From Rhyacichthys aspro (taxonomy: Eukaryota; Chordata; Actinopteri; Gobiiformes; Rhyacichthyidae), in assembly GCA_036850595.1 (NCBI GenBank), contig CM072156.1:9975441-10039440 (forward strand): 64,000 nucleotides of DNA, written 5' to 3'. Below are positions 37,526-52,126 of this stretch, piece after piece (the first letter of the stretch is position 1; each line of letters starts with the position of its first letter). The notes beneath the pieces are model-generated. The model was not told the DNA's origin. It was given only the letters and a program-made list of their open reading frames with translations, and searched no databases. The translations under genes were made by a program, and so were the position numbers.

Positions 37526-40500
37526 ATTACCTTGACTCGCAACTTGAAAGGCACATACTCCATTACATTCTGAAATATTTAACACTAATTATAAAGACAG
37601 AATGAGCCTATTTACAGATTGTTTTAAGAAGGCCAGAACATCTCAAAGTTGTAATGGTCACACACAATAGTGTTGCTGAAGTAATGTATTTTTCCCCACA
37701 GAAAACAAACAATTGCCATTTTGCATTTATATTATCCAGAAAATAGAACAACAGAACATGTAATAGAACAAGACAAGGACAATCCACTGGCACCTGCCGC
37801 AGAGTTCTGGTAATAGAGTGGGAGCCCCTGCTTGAAACCAGTGAGGCAGATAGCATATGAATAAAGCAGCAGGGAGATGGATGAAGCCAGGGCAGTGGTC
37901 CACCTCCCCTTCATTTCCCCTGGAGTAGGTCAGGAGCCATCGTGGCTGTAATCAGGCTCACCTAAGCAAACCTCAGTGCTGTCCCACCATGATGGATAGC
38001 TCGGAGAAATACCTGGAATGGCAACTCTGCTCTGCTTTGTTTGGTAAAGCAGTCACTTCAGAAGTGGTGAAGTGAACTTACTGGTAGAGTAAATGTGTCC
38101 TGTTGTTTTGTGTGCGTGTTTTCCATTCTTTTTTTAATTATTATATCCTTCTCACAGTTGTGTCAAGAGGCGATAATTAACTTAAGCTCAACACTGGTAC
38201 CTGAAAGTAATTTCTTGTATTAAATGTAATGCCATTCCTTTTGCCTGTGGACTGACATGATGCTGAGCAGATAGAAAGCTGTCTTCTCACTAGGTCTTGA
38301 ACAATACATTTTGTTCTTTGAGATTAGCCAAAAGCAGTTTAATCTATTCACACTCTCTTTTTCATGCCTCTGCCTTTAAGGGCTTAGGCTACTGCTGCAC
38401 ACAGCAAGCAGCTCTTGTAATTGTAATAAATAATGTATGATTAATATGGCTGATTAAACAGTCTGAGAATCCTTTCCCTGTGGGCAACACTACTTCTAGC
38501 AGAATAACAGAATAAGATTACCTTGGAGCGTTCCGCTCTTGTCACGCCATTATGTGATAAGAAGAGAGACAGGCGCTCCAGATCAAAGAACACCTTTGTG
38601 TAACTCAGTTTAAGGGTTGATGTTCAAGCTGTGAACTTCGGTGGCTCTTAACTGAATCTTTTCGCATCACTTATGTGGTTTTGTTTAAGGCATTTTGCAA
38701 AGCGACAGCCTTAATCTGGAACATATAGTTAACAAAACACACAAACAGCTATACATAACAATGGTGTGAACTTTACCTAATCTGCTTATATAAAGAGCAA
38801 AGTGTACTTACTTTGTGAATTATAATCTTTACGTTAAGTGCCTTTTTGCTGCAATGTTCAGTTGCCTTGTTGTCAAATTGCATTTACTCCCTGCACAATT
38901 TACCTTATATCTCGCTAACCTAGATGAGAAAAACATCATTATAGCCTTTAAGTCATATTTCAGCTTGGTTTTTTTGGGGGTTTTTTTGTAATCTTGTGCA
39001 TTTTTTAATATTTAGTGTGGTACTCCCCTCAAAGGCCTATTCCGTCATCCTGTAAGCACCAGACACAAAGTGCCACATACCTGCACTCTCTAATAGGAGG
39101 GGAAACTTTTTGACATAAATTCTGTCTAACTGACAAGTTTCCTATGGACTTGAGACAAGGTCAGAATCTTTGTCCAAGAATTGGGCCTCTAGTGAATGAG
39201 GAGAAAATGCTATTAGAAAGTGAAGTCCTCTTGAGGAACAGGCTCTGTCCCTGCACTTTGGCTAATCTACCTGATGGGACCTCCAGCACAAGCAGCCATG
39301 CGAGAGGAAGAATGGCGTATTTCTAATTTAACTAGAAGTGCTTTGACAGACACTGACCTTTAGCGGGCAGAGGCTCTTAAACACCGTTACAAGGTTTGGG
39401 GGAAATAGAAGTCATTTGAGCTAATGCCTGACAGAGGCACTCACAAAATCCAATAAAAAAAGGTTACAGTCCTGTCCATTCAAGTCAAGCATGCCCAAGA
39501 CTTCTCCTCTGTTGTTATTTAGTTCATATTGTTAAAAATATGAATAGGCCAGCCTACAAGCTGCAACTACTAAGTTATAGAAGCCTACCTTCCCCTGGGA
39601 CCTAAAACAAGAAGAAACAAGAAACAAAATGACTTAGAGTTTGTAGCATATAGTGTTAAGTGTTGAGGAGGTTAAATATATTGCTCATATTATTTTATAA
39701 TCTGAACACCAATACTTAAATATTTTCAATATTTTCAATATATTGTTAAAATGTTTGAATATTAACACAGGTTAGCATATTTGATTAAACCTAATAAAAC
39801 AAAGAACAATGACATGATCATAATAATATTATTCACCCATACATTGTCTCTCTTGCTTGACCCCACAGCTGATAGTTTGAAATTTCTCTTCAGAGGCTTT
39901 CTGATTGAGTTTTCAGGTAACTTGCCCAGCAACTCTGAAACCTTTCACACAGTTTTTGCAGAGGAGTAAAGAAATAATAAAATAAAAATTTGGGCAGGAA
40001 TATTTTGTTGAATCTTCAAAAGGAAGGCAATTTGGCTGCAAAGATAAACAAAGTATTACACAAAACATGAACTACAGATTATGAAAATTTAATATCACCA
40101 GCTCTACTAAATTTTATGCTAAATTTATGCTAATGCATGAATGAAGAATTCCACATGGACTCCATCTGTAAAAATAAAGCCAAGTGAGCTAAACAAATAC
40201 AGTATGTTCACAACATTGTGTGGGTCTTTTTAAATATTCTAGTTTCTATTGAGATGTATTGTTTTTGACAGCAAGGTGTGCTGTAATGATGCAACTGCAA
40301 TGTTGGAAACTGGTGAAACAACACCACAATGAAAACTGTCTGGGGTAAAATGGATTTTGGACATTTAGCGACTTTAAACCTTAGCAGTGTTGCTTATTTG
40401 CAGGAGCCCAAAATATATTCCAACCTGCTTTTGTCAGGATGCTAGTAAGAGCGTAAACGACTGCACTCTCTCACACTCTCATTTTGGACAACATTATGCT

Positions 40501-41092
40501 TTTAGTCCAAATGACATGCATACTTTTGCACTGTAGATAAACATTCCAGAGCCATGCACATGTCGTTAAAATATGCAAATATGCTAACAACTCAAGCAGC
40601 GTGTCACCTATTTTCACACACGGCTCATTTAAATGTCGAAATGTGCCTGTGATTATTCTAACCACACATCCAGCAGTCAAAAGGCAGGTAAACTCTCTCT
40701 GAAGAAGGACAGCAACAAGGGCAATGGCTTGGCTTGGTTTATTACATTGGAGGATGATTACTTTTCGTGGTAATTTAAAGTTTATTTGAATAGGAAAGCC
40801 TTTAAATAGTGCAGCCTTAGAGAGTGACAATGTGATTATGGCTTTGGCAACACAAGATAAGCAAATGTGTGTTGCTCTAAGTAAAAGCTTTGCTTGGATT
40901 CTCTTTCCTTGACCTAAAAAACTTCAGTCATTCCCACTCACCCACACGCGCGTTTTCCCTTGAGATGGTTTATGAAGTCTGTTACGCTTCGAGGCAGCAG
41001 GTCCTACACTGTCCAAAAGTCACTAGGCTCCTAAGTGGCTTTTAACATCAGCTTCTACTTTCATGCCATCACAGCAGGACTTTCAAAACTTA

Positions 41093-41116
41093 TAAATAAA
41101 TATATATATATATTTA
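41093..41116. repeat. AT microsatellite
   Basis: AAATAAATA runs into an (AT)n tract. It is intergenic. Confidence 0.8.
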
Positions 41117-44100
41117 CATTACAAGGACATTCTCAGTCTCTGATTTCATTTATTTTCTGGTACCTACTTGTACTGCCACCACTGTCACTTTCGTACACAT
41201 ACTATATTTTTATCCATGCAACTTTGTACTTATTGCCATTACTTATTCCAAAACCTGAAATAGGATAAGAAAATAATCAGTGACAATATCAGTCACATAT
41301 CAGAGTCATAGAGTCAGCTCCTTTGTGATAAGCCTCATAGCCATTGTAGTTAAAATCCTGTTTGCTCTGAATCAAATGCATTCACCATCTGATAAAAGAT
41401 GCTGCATAAATCATCCAATATCCCGCCACATCATTATTTACTGATCACTTATTGATAAGCCTATCTGACTTGTGTCTCATTTAATGGCCTCTATGTGGTC
41501 GGTCTGGTGGGAAGAGGATAGACAGGTAGGAATGTTACATGACTAATAAAGGACCAAACCAGACTGACCACAGCTCAGGTTTTATAACTGTTCTGGCACC
41601 CAAGGCTAGAAACACATTAAAAATGTGCTCTAGCAGCAATGTCCTGGAATCATTCACTCAGCAAAAGTAATCCCAAATGACCAGAATGATGATTTAAGCT
41701 CTTTCACTACATCAGAGTTAGGTTTTCTTTCTCTTGAAACAAAACTGGGTTATTAATACATGACATCTTGTACACACACCTATAGCTTTGCCTGTTGTTC
41801 TTTTGTTTAAAAAAAAAAATTACAAGCCTTATTCATTTCCAACATAAAGAAAATAGTCCTTGATAAGCTAAAAAACAAAATCTGGATCTTTACAAAGGTC
41901 AGCTGCAGAAGAGTGGTGCTACAAATTCAAAAGCTGAAGAGAAAAGCTCTTTTGCATAAAATGCTTAGGACCGTTGTGTGAATAGCACTTATCTGGCAGT
42001 GCACCTGATGAGTGTGGGGTGAGCAATCTGTCGTCATGTTGCTTTTGCATCTGTGACTATCATCCTTTCACAGCACCTGAATGACACCCACAGATGGTCC
42101 TTCGTTTTTTGTCACTAACTCTATACGCCTCTAGCTCTCTTTGGTACAAGACTCTTTCCAGACTTTAGAAATATATCACTTTAAATTGTTGCGGTTCATG
42201 TCAATAGGCATGACTTTACCATTAGCACATACCTTATTGTACGTAACATTTGTAACACTGAACAGACTCTATTTCGATGATGGATTTGTTTTATCTTTGT
42301 GGCATTTTGAATCTCTTTTCTTTTCAGTTCAGGGCTCTGTAAATTACAAATTCCTCACTGTGAAAGGACTCATCATTATTCTGAATTCCTAGTTGGATGC
42401 TGGTAAATTTAATGATGCAGGCTCTATCATATTTTGCCATGCAGTCATGGGTGAAATGTGAATAGAAGTGAACCGAGGACGCTCCTCTGGGGTGCACCTG
42501 TGTTCATTACCACTGTGGGTAAAGTGAAATTATCTACACTCAGAACAACTCAGATCTCTGTGGGCTTTGCTTTTGATGTGTTGTGTTTTTAATCAAAGGC
42601 TATGGCGTGTTTTATGATAGTAACTTCTGAAGTACAATGTTCTTTTTACTGCTGTTAACTTTTACGCTCTGTGAGGAAGACAAAGAAGAGATTTTTGTTG
42701 CCACCTGTACTGAGGAAATCAAAGTAATGTTCTCTACCTGACTCTAGCACAATTCACACCAACCATTTGGCATTAAGCACTCCACATGGAAAAAACCACC
42801 TTTTTCTAACATCCACTCTGTAACAGCTCTTGTAACAGTTTATCTTTAGATTCTGGTGTCATGTCAGCTTCTACTGTTCTGTTAAATTCCATAATATATC
42901 ACCTCACTGGAAAATGAAGCTTATAATGAGTAAAACACTTCATCACATCCTCAAAAACAGCAACCATTTCACGTGAAGGTTATATTTGCTTTGTTAACAC
43001 GGATCCTTATTATCCCAAGCTTCTTTATAAACTCTCCCTGTATTATTTTCTCTTGCAGGTGGTCTAACTTCTGCTTTTACACATCTAATCAGTCAGCTGC
43101 ATGCAGGCAAGCTGACTGAACCTGTCTAGATATAAAGTGTGGTTTGTCACCTGTGCGTGATCGCTGGTGTCATGTAAGTCCCAGGATCTGTTCGATAAGG
43201 TGTACTGAACACATTGCGGTATCATTTTCATCTTGCTTTGCTTTTGCCTCCCAATTTCTGTGTTCCTGGCTGTCAGTTCCAGGTGAACAAGCAGTGCAAG
43301 ATGCATACAGACTGATAATGTGGAACACACCCATTTTTATCCATCACTCTCTTTATTCCAAAAATAACTCTATTGCAGCTTAAGCAAGTATCTCCTAGCT
43401 CTGCAGTGGCATATTTCCACTTGTTTTCCCAACCTTTGTCAGCTCACTGCTTTAGAGGAGACCAAGTAAGCTATGGTACACAACACGCTCCACGTTTTTA
43501 GTTCAACAGCCCTCCAGCTTTTTCACAGCAAGAAGCACAGAAAAGCAACAAGCTGTTCAGCGCTGACCAGACGCGACCCAGTGACTGACCTGACTTCCTG
43601 GGCTGCTTTTCCCTCGCCTCCCAGAGCAATATTCTGAGCCTCTAATTGGAAAGACTGTGGGCTTACAAAAAGCAATGAGCCAATCAGAATGTCTTCCTCT
43701 CCACAGGACTGGAACTGCATGCTGGCTGTGGAGCTTGTTAGGGCCTAGTTACTTGTAGCATCATGGGAGCTACAGCACACAAAACACACACCAAGACATG
43801 CACTGTACATATCCCTAGAATTGTAGGAAAGATGCTTTTTATGCTAGATGTGCAGAGATGCCAGGCTGGAACTAATTGTGCTGTCATTTTAAACTCCCAT
43901 GTTATTTGAACATATCAAAGGCAACATGTCAGGCTAATTGAGTAACGCACGGCGACAGGAGTAACATGAGAGCTGTGGATAATAACAGGTTTGAGTTTCA
44001 TCTGACACAATAATTGAAGTGTGCTGTCAGGCAGAGGTGTCCTTTTTAAATACTATTTCTGCATCAGCTTGTATTGTCTTTGGTTACTATGCAACCAATG

Positions 44101-44164
44101 ATCCTGTTAGGTTACTAAATTAAGGTCTGTAAATGTGCGTTGCCCAATCTAATAATGAACAAGT

Positions 44165-44285
44165 GTAATGGTTGTGTGTCTGTGTGTCTTTAAGTGTTAG
44201 CCCTGTGATCAACTGCCGATCTAGGGTGTCACCCAAAAGACGAGGGATAGGTCCACCCCACTGCAGTTTATAACTAGACAAGCAG
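44165..44285 (+). repeat. Interspersed repeat copy A (teleost LINE/SINE-tail type)
   Basis: The core AGCCCTGTGATCAACTG, followed by AGGGTGTCACCC and GGGATAGGTCCACCCC, is a diverged form of a very abundant fish repeat (GCCCTGTGAT-GACTGGCGAC, CCAGGGTGT, GGGATAGGCTCCAGC). The copy at 50.3 kb belongs to the same family. Confidence 0.65.
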
Positions 44286-47200
44286 TAAAAAAATAAATTA
44301 ATTAATAATTTAGTTTATTTGAATTGAACTGAATTGGTGCATAAAAATATAAAAATATGTGTTTAAAATAATGATGTAACCCAAGTAGATTGTGAGATTA
44401 TCACAAGCTTAATGTTATGAATGTCCTTTTTTTCTGCAAAGCAGCAACAGTGGACAAAAAAGCATTAGTTTACAAACTCATTTTTACTTTAACATATAGC
44501 TCAATACAATACAATTGATATACACAGTATTCAAGACAGAGACACAACACAGCATTGTACAGAACAACTCCACACTTCAATGTCCTCTGAGCACCAAGAC
44601 TAACCAATTTTTCCTGAGTAAACAACTCCAAAATTCAAAAGTCACCCAAGTTGAATCAAGCAAAAGAAATAAAACAATTTCAGATAAGCCAGCGAGATGT
44701 GAGCACAGGGCGAATGGCTGAACTTTAGATACGAGGCTGACGTGAGTGACAGACGCCCTGAAAAGAGATCACAGCTCACAGGTCACATCAGACCACAACA
44801 AGACAACATGCTGTCATATCGGTTCATCTTCAGGGGCTACACAAACTAAAAGAGGATCACAACAATGACTGCTGGCTGGTAAACTCACACTAGTCTGTTG
44901 TCTCTACTTCATACAAAAGTTTTCTTACCAAGTGCCATAGGTTTAGTATTGACTGTTACATCTTGCACATCTCTACCGTAAAATCACAAGCTGCTACAAA
45001 GGTACAAAGCTGTAAAATTCTGTTGCTTTCGAATCATTTTCATAAATTCGACACTTTCAGCAGCTGGCACTGGTGTACTTGTGTACTGACAGGAGTGGCT
45101 TGGTGTTTAGCATAATGCACAACACTCCCCGGAGGCAACCAAGAGGCCAGATGTGTCTGGTATTATGAAATTAGCAGCAAAGATCATAAAATACCCTTGC
45201 CCTCTGTAAAAAACTGTTACCTATAAGCACTGGTTTTAAAATGATGAAAAAACTGTGCTGTGGCCTGCACTGTAAGTTATGCTCACATTACTTTAAAAGC
45301 TACTCTTAAATTATGTCTATGTGGCATGAATGCATGGTTTATAAAGTCAGGTCAACAAATAAAAGTCTACATTTACTGCACCTCTTTACACAGTATAATG
45401 TACAGCAGCTGTTTAAAATCAGCACCTATTCAATAAAGTTAAAAGGATATAATATTGCTTTAACTTTTCCCAGCTATTATATGTATCTATGTAAGCATTA
45501 TACAATATATGAAACATTTAACTCACATCTGTGCCAAACTGGGACACATAGTATGTAAGTTAATGTATTCATGTGTACTGTCCCATACAAGCCAAAAAAA
45601 AGCCTGGCAAAAAAAAAATAAAAAAATACAACAAATACAGTATTTCAAGTGCTTGCTTCAAATTTCCTCGACAATTGCAGGGAACGGCTGCTCTTAACTC
45701 ACTTGAAACTAAACAACATTGACATTGAGAAGCAATTAAAGTCCTCTGACCAGCAGCTTGTTGTCCGCTGGAGACAAATTTGTGCTTAAACTACAAGGAC
45801 AAGGGCCCTCCATTTCTGAAGTGCATTATTGAATCTTTAACCGCGAGAATCATTAACACACTTCACGCCCTGAGGCTTTTTTTTTCAGAAGCCACTTGTA
45901 ATTTATTCCTTTATGACAGATGTCTCTGTGCTGCTTCACGCTGTATATATCGCCACAACAGACTTTATTAAATCTCCCTGCTCCAAAATTGTGCAATCTC
46001 TCTGTACACAGCGTCTGAAATGTTGCATGACCTTTGCAGTCCCATCAGACTGTCTGGCTGTCTGTGTGATGCGTTTAGGACCAGTATGTGCTGACAGGAA
46101 TCCGGAGGAGGAGGACAAAGAGTCAAATCAGCCCACTAACGTACTGATGTACATGATTATGAATGCTTTTCAACTCCTTTGTAGGTCTTCATCTTAAATG
46201 TTATGTGAAATTGAATGGTCAGTATGTCTAAGATTATGCTCCGGTGATCCAGCCCTCATTTAGAGTCTATGAGTGTGGTATATACAGTATAATGTTATAA
46301 GTAGCACCTTCTGTTCCATGTACTTCTTTTGTCCTGGACTAAACCTTGCATCGAAATGAATAATTTTACAATTTTATTTTTAGTTTTCCACCACATTTAC
46401 AGAAAGGCAATCTTGTATTCTATGAATCACACGCACCCCCTGCATTCAAGTTCTTCAGTCCATCATTTCAAATGTCTACTTAATACTGCATTAACACAGA
46501 ATTTCTTCCGTCTCCCTTCCAACCCCCTACAACAGCATAATGGCATACACCTGCTTGTAGTTTAATTAAAAAAGTAAAACTGAACTACTTCGCCACAGCA
46601 ACATATTAATTATATATTAATACATTAGATCCAACCAAAGTTAACAGCTTATCTTAAACTTCTAGTGTTTGTTGTTACACCGATAAAATCCTGTAGTTAT
46701 CTCTGCCTTGTTAATTACACATTGACAATAAATGTGCACGTTTCACTTCCCTCCATCCCTTTTCCCTTTCTCTATTTCTGTTTCTTTTTTTCCCCCACTA
46801 TTTCACAGTGTAAGCAGTCATAGTCAACACTGGAAAAGCCAACTAGCCAAAGTGGGCGTCCCTTATATTGAACAGGAGCAGAGCCCTTTGTATGTAAGCA
46901 TGTGATTGGACATGTGCTGAAAAGTCTCATCTATTAAAATCCTCTCACAAGTCTCATTTTTTAACAGGTCATTCTTCTAACAATATGCTGTTAAGTGACT
47001 GAAGGTGCATACTGTACGTTTAAGGAGATGGACGAACTGGCAGTGATTACAGGAATGAAAAAGTTCCTGTTGGTAAGTTCCTCTCTAATGATTTCTACAC
47101 CTTGCATCACTCAAAGGAAGTGAGCATGTTAGGTTTACAATTAGGTTCAGGAACCAGCACAAAGCCTGGCCGCTGTGAAAACGGTGGACACTCCACTGAT

Positions 47201-49002
47201 TACTTTTCTTGGACCATGTGTTCATTTGTTTATACCATGGTTCTGAATGTGTTTACTTTTCATTTTATTGTGATTTAAGGGTTCTATTCATATTTACATA
47301 GCTTTTTAAATTGTGCCTGATGGATTGAAACATCAGAACACCAGCATTAATCAGTTCAGGTTTACACATTGTTGCCCATCCACTTATTGTTATAAGCCCA
47401 GCTAAATGGGAAGGAATCTGGCTATCACTGTTGGGTAATACAGCACAATTGTGGGTTAAGGTTACCCACAATTACTCTAAATAGGTACTTTTGTGTATTA
47501 GGCCCATGCACCTGTCCAAACTACATCATTAGTGCAGCGCGTCCTCCTTATGTGTGGATATAATGGATGGGGGCACTAGCTCTGAAGCATGTCCAATTTA
47601 TCTCATTTCCCTTTGTATTACAGTGGGCTGACAGCTAACCAAATCCCCCGCACCAATCTAATTATGGTTTACATCTAAGTGACAAAAACAAATAGCAAAT
47701 GTTTCGTAGTGTATGTCTCAAATTGCATTTTGTGCTCCATAGCCCGGCTTCCTGTGTAATCGAATGTAATGATATTTGAAACAAATGTGCCCAACGATGT
47801 AGTTCTAACAAACAAGATCTACAGGCCATCTGAATTATTAATGTTTACACAAAAGATGTAATTTAGGGAGCAGATACAGCTGAAAAGAAAGACAGCAGAA
47901 CACTGTTTGTCATCTTGGCCAAATTTACAGTTCAATTTCAACAGAACTCACGATGTATGCCACCAGCTGTATTCCCACAGGAGGCTGGTGTACGGTTTGA
48001 ACGTATTATTTATTCCATTTAATGTGTAGGAAGGCACTGTAAACAAATCAACCAAGCAAATACAGAGTTATAGGAAATGAACAGAGTTGGAAACAGCAGG
48101 CAGGTTGAATACCGAAGCCCTGCAGGAACAATGGGATTTGGCTTAGGGATCTCTATATGTGAAATTGATTGTCTGCACACAGGAAAAGAAGCGTGTGATG
48201 GGAATTGATGGAGGGGGCTGTACAGTGGGAGCTGCCAGTTAGGGTTACTACACAGCACTGGTGTCTGTCTAAACAATGTTCTGCTGAGGTGGATTCTCTA
48301 TTGATGTCACACAACTTCCAATAAGAAATCAATACGACAAGCTGCTGTGGTGTACATTACCCAATTGTTGACAAAATTGTATTCCGTTTCCAAGTCAGTT
48401 CACTCCTCTGTTTATAGTTGGGCTTGTTTCTCAGCATTTAACCTGCAACCCCTCACTCACTAACAGCTCCTCACTGTTTTCAGCCCCTCCTGTACCGTCT
48501 AATCTCCCCTGAGGACATCCACTAATCTCTCGTTTAAGTCGAAAGAAGTTTGTGCTCAAGTGTAGTTTAGGAGCAAAATAAACCTCTTTAGGGCCACGTC
48601 TGGGATGGGTGACCTAGAAATCAACTGAAATGGTGACCTTTAAGTAAGCGTTTATAAAATAGTGGGGATAAATAGCTTCCTTCATGAAGAATTCACTTAA
48701 AATGGGTGTCACTGGCCATCTTTAGTGGTACGTAGGAGTCTCACAGATTTGAGGTCAAAATGTTACGAATGCGACTCCAAATATGACTTCAATGTAATAT
48801 TCATACAGCCATAAAGTTGTCGGTTGTGTTATTGCAATTGAATTTAGGCCTAGGTTGCCAAATATTTTCTCAGGTGGAGTGAAAAGTTTGAGGAACAATG
48901 GCGCTGCAGATTAAATGTCACTATGAGGGAGGCTGCAAACAACAACTTGGATTTGTTAACTCTAATCAAATAGTCCAAAATGTACCTGGTGCTGTATTCA
49001 AT

Positions 49003-49100
49003 TCAATTAAGCAACTTGGCATCATCACCCAGTGGCCTCATATTTCCTGGTCGCAATGCAATCATCCAACACCCACCTGCTGACTGAGGCCAGATGGATG
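49003..49100. other. No gene or repeat recognised
   Basis: Overlapping short ORFs occur on both strands here. They have no motif, splice context or codon bias, and I treat the stretch as non-coding. Confidence 0.4.
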
Positions 49101-50269
49101 CCCAAAGCGTTACTGATTGACCATCGTGTTTAATGGTGGTCAACAGATGTGGTAGGCTAAATGCACACTTCAGCTTTTGCAAAGGAAAGCGATTCTGGGT
49201 GAAAGATGTCTGAAATAGGACTAATTTCTCTATCACACATGATTAGTATCTCTGCTGTACAGATGAGTGCTGACTTGTAGAGGCAAGCTGTTTAAAATCC
49301 ATCTCTAAATCCTAAATTGAAGCTTTGAATATACACTTGGTACAGCTAAGGGCCGTTGACTATTTCTTGCCTGTCTCTATAACCTTGTACCACACTGGTT
49401 TCTAGGGGAACAGTACTAGTTCAGGTCAGTTCTGGCATGTTTCCATTAAGCATTAAGCATATCATACAACTTTGGGGACACCAACGCATTAAATTTACAT
49501 ATTTTTAAATTAAATACGCCTTGTTCTTGATAAACAGTGACTTTCAAACAAAACAACACACACACAGAAATGTACTTTTTTTCCCCAACAAGAAAACATG
49601 CGTTTATAATTGACGGCTGTTTCCAGTTTTAAACATGAGCGCTTCATGAATTTAAATACTGTCTTTATCATCTACACTGCATTAAACACGAGCAGAGCCT
49701 GTAGCCTCAAATATTGAGTGCCTAAATTATGGGAAAATGGTGAAGCTCTATAAATTTGATTTACAGAAAGATGTGAATAAACCAGAAACAGTTTAACGTG
49801 TGCTCCAGCACCAGGATACTGACAGTGCATTCAAGTCTGCTTACATTACATTTTATATATCAAATACAGACAAGACTGTGGCCGTTAGATGATGTCATTG
49901 TTTACCATGTCATTGTTCACTCTTACCAAACCGTCCCATACTGACCCGATCCATCCCATACCCCACGGCGAAAACGAGGCAATATACAACTGCTATTTTG
50001 GAGCAGCAGCATGTGGTGCCATTACCACCCTCTGCTTTTGCAAAGCACACAACATAGGTTCTGTAACAACATGTAAAAATTAAATTAAATTGCTTACAAG
50101 GTAAACTGGCCTGACTGGACTGGAAAGTTGGAAGTACACTCCCTTCTCCTGGGACCAGTTTGACAAGTACTTTAAAGAAGAAGACCAGTTGACATTTTAG
50201 TGTTTACATGGTATGTTTTTAAGTAACAGCTGAGTTCTCACTGGGCAAGAAGTAAAATGTGCTTTAGGA

Positions 50270-50400
50270 TTGCCCACAGGAATGAATGTGAGTGGTTGTT
50301 TGTCTAAATGTCAGCCTGTGATTAACTGGCGATTGTCCACGGTGTGCCTTGCCTTACGCCCAAAGCAACCAGCCCCCATGGCACACAGAGAGAAGAGGTG
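50270..50400 (+). repeat. Interspersed repeat copy B (same family as 44.2 kb)
   Basis: GTTGTTTGTCTAAATGTCAG is followed by CCTGTGATTAACTGGCGAT, GTCCACGGTGTGCC and CCAGCCCCCATGG. It aligns to copy A and to the same abundant teleost repeat. Each copy retains consensus-like bases that the other has lost. Confidence 0.7.
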
Positions 50401-51874
50401 GAATAACTATGATCTTGATACACTTGAGGTTGTTGGACAAGATTTATCAAGATAAACATTACTGTCAGTATTTTTCCCATTGTCTTTCTGTTTAGTATAT
50501 TGGGAATTAAACTGAAAATGCAGCATGCCAAATACCAAAAGGTAGAGAAACAAAGGTTGCATTTTGTAGCTGTTGTGGGACTGTAAGGAAAACAGGCGTG
50601 CAAAGAAGGCAGACGGCAGTAGCTGGAGTGCTGTGGGTTATGGCGTGTCACAGTAATAATCCTGTTAGACATGTTAGCCAAGGATCCATGAATACAAAGA
50701 AGGTACTTGCTTTGATTTCATGTGTGCTGCCCAAGTACAAGGATATTCAGTGTTTGAAATTCCTATATCTGAGACCCTGTCATTTCAATCTAATTGGTAT
50801 CATTAAGTGTAGTCACAGGCCTTTTATTCTCACCGAGGGGTTTGCTCCACACTTGAAATATGGACGCTGCTATTACACACACTTCTATTACTCGGCCCTC
50901 GACTGAAGTGACAGGGGTTTGTCTGAAATGTACTCTGTTTGGTTTGAATTCAAGGGCTTGAATGGCATGTTATGTCTGCGTATTCTGAAATCATTGCTTT
51001 GTGAGTTGGGAGACTTTAACCTTAAAAAGAGAAAACAGACTTTTTTTTCTTCTTTTTATGTAAAGTGCATGCTATGTTGAGCTTTTCACATTTACATGAA
51101 GACAAGGTTTAGTCACATTTTTCTGAAAGATACGGACATTGCACAAGTCAAATTGGGCTTTTTTTTTTTTTTTTGTCTTTTTGGACCTTTTTTTTCTCAC
51201 AAAAGAGAGCTGACTTTAAATGGCCTACACTGACCTCATTCCATCACATTCTTCACTGTAACACATACATTGAGTTGTGGATAATTAGCTGCAGCACTGG
51301 CATTTCTGCAAAAATGATAAATCCGTTTTATTTCACCTTTGCCTTGGCATGAAAACAAATGCCTACAAAGCCTGAATAAAATGTTGGTTAGAAAGGTAAT
51401 GTAGTCTGGGTAGGTCTAGCTTGATTTGTGCTTCATTGGACACTGTTTTCACATAGCTATTTATATCTACAGTGTGACAGAAGCGTGTTGTTGTTGTGTT
51501 TAGTGCTCCAGCTGGTCAATAGATTCCTGAATTGTTTATTGGCTTTTATTAAAATGTACCATAGCTTTGCCTATTCTGTTTTACGTTGCAAGTGAGTTCA
51601 GTAGTGTTCTTTGGAAGACCATATTATATTCAGTGAAAGGCAATAAAAGAATAAAGACTAACACAGGAAGTGGAAATGTAGCTTTGGTAATTTTTATCAC
51701 TTTGCAAGACCCTCCAGCTCATATTTTGGATTTTCAATTCAATTCTGGCTTGGGTCATTTGTCCACTGTCACCCTCCCTCTCTCACCCTGTTTCTTGCCA
51801 GTCTACACTGAATGTGAATTTCAGGTATGGTAAATGGAATGCATTCAAGTCTTTACATCTTGCTTACATTCATC

Positions 51875-52097
51875 CATTTACACACACACACAAGCACTGA
51901 CGCATTCACCCTGTGGTGGTGGGAGGCTACCTCTGTAGCCAGAGCTGCCCTGGGGCAGACTGACAGAGAGACAGGCCATATCAACGCATTCATACACCAC
52001 TGCTGTGTTAAGGTGGGTTAAGTGTCTTGCCAAATTGAACCACCAACCTTCTGGTTATTGGACACTCTGCTCTACCTCCTGAGCCACTGGGCCCCAC
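51875..52097 (-). repeat. tRNA-derived SINE remnant
   Basis: Read on the minus strand, the head has TGGCTCAGGAG (A box, 52076-52086) followed about 40 nt later by GGTGGTTCAATTT (B-box-like, 52032-52044). The remaining body (TTAACCCACCTT, CAGTCTGCCCCAGGGCAG) matches a SINE-like repeat common in teleost genomes. A CA tract flanks it at about 51.88 kb. It is diverged and lacks most of one B-box half. Confidence 0.7.
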
Positions 52098-52100
52098 AGT

Positions 52101-52126
52101 ACCATAACCATAACTATAACCATAAT
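52101..52126. repeat. ACCATA-type hexanucleotide repeat
   Basis: About four imperfect ACCATA/ACTATA units directly abut the head of the SINE remnant. Confidence 0.75.

Noticed and set aside
40471..40830. 119-codon minus-strand ORF
   Set aside because: Random residue mix, no motif and no biased codon use.
49380..50170. Possible MITE with ends near GTTTCCATTAAG and CGGCGAAAACGAGGC
   Set aside because: The words resemble fish MITE interiors, but no matching terminal repeats or target duplication could be found.
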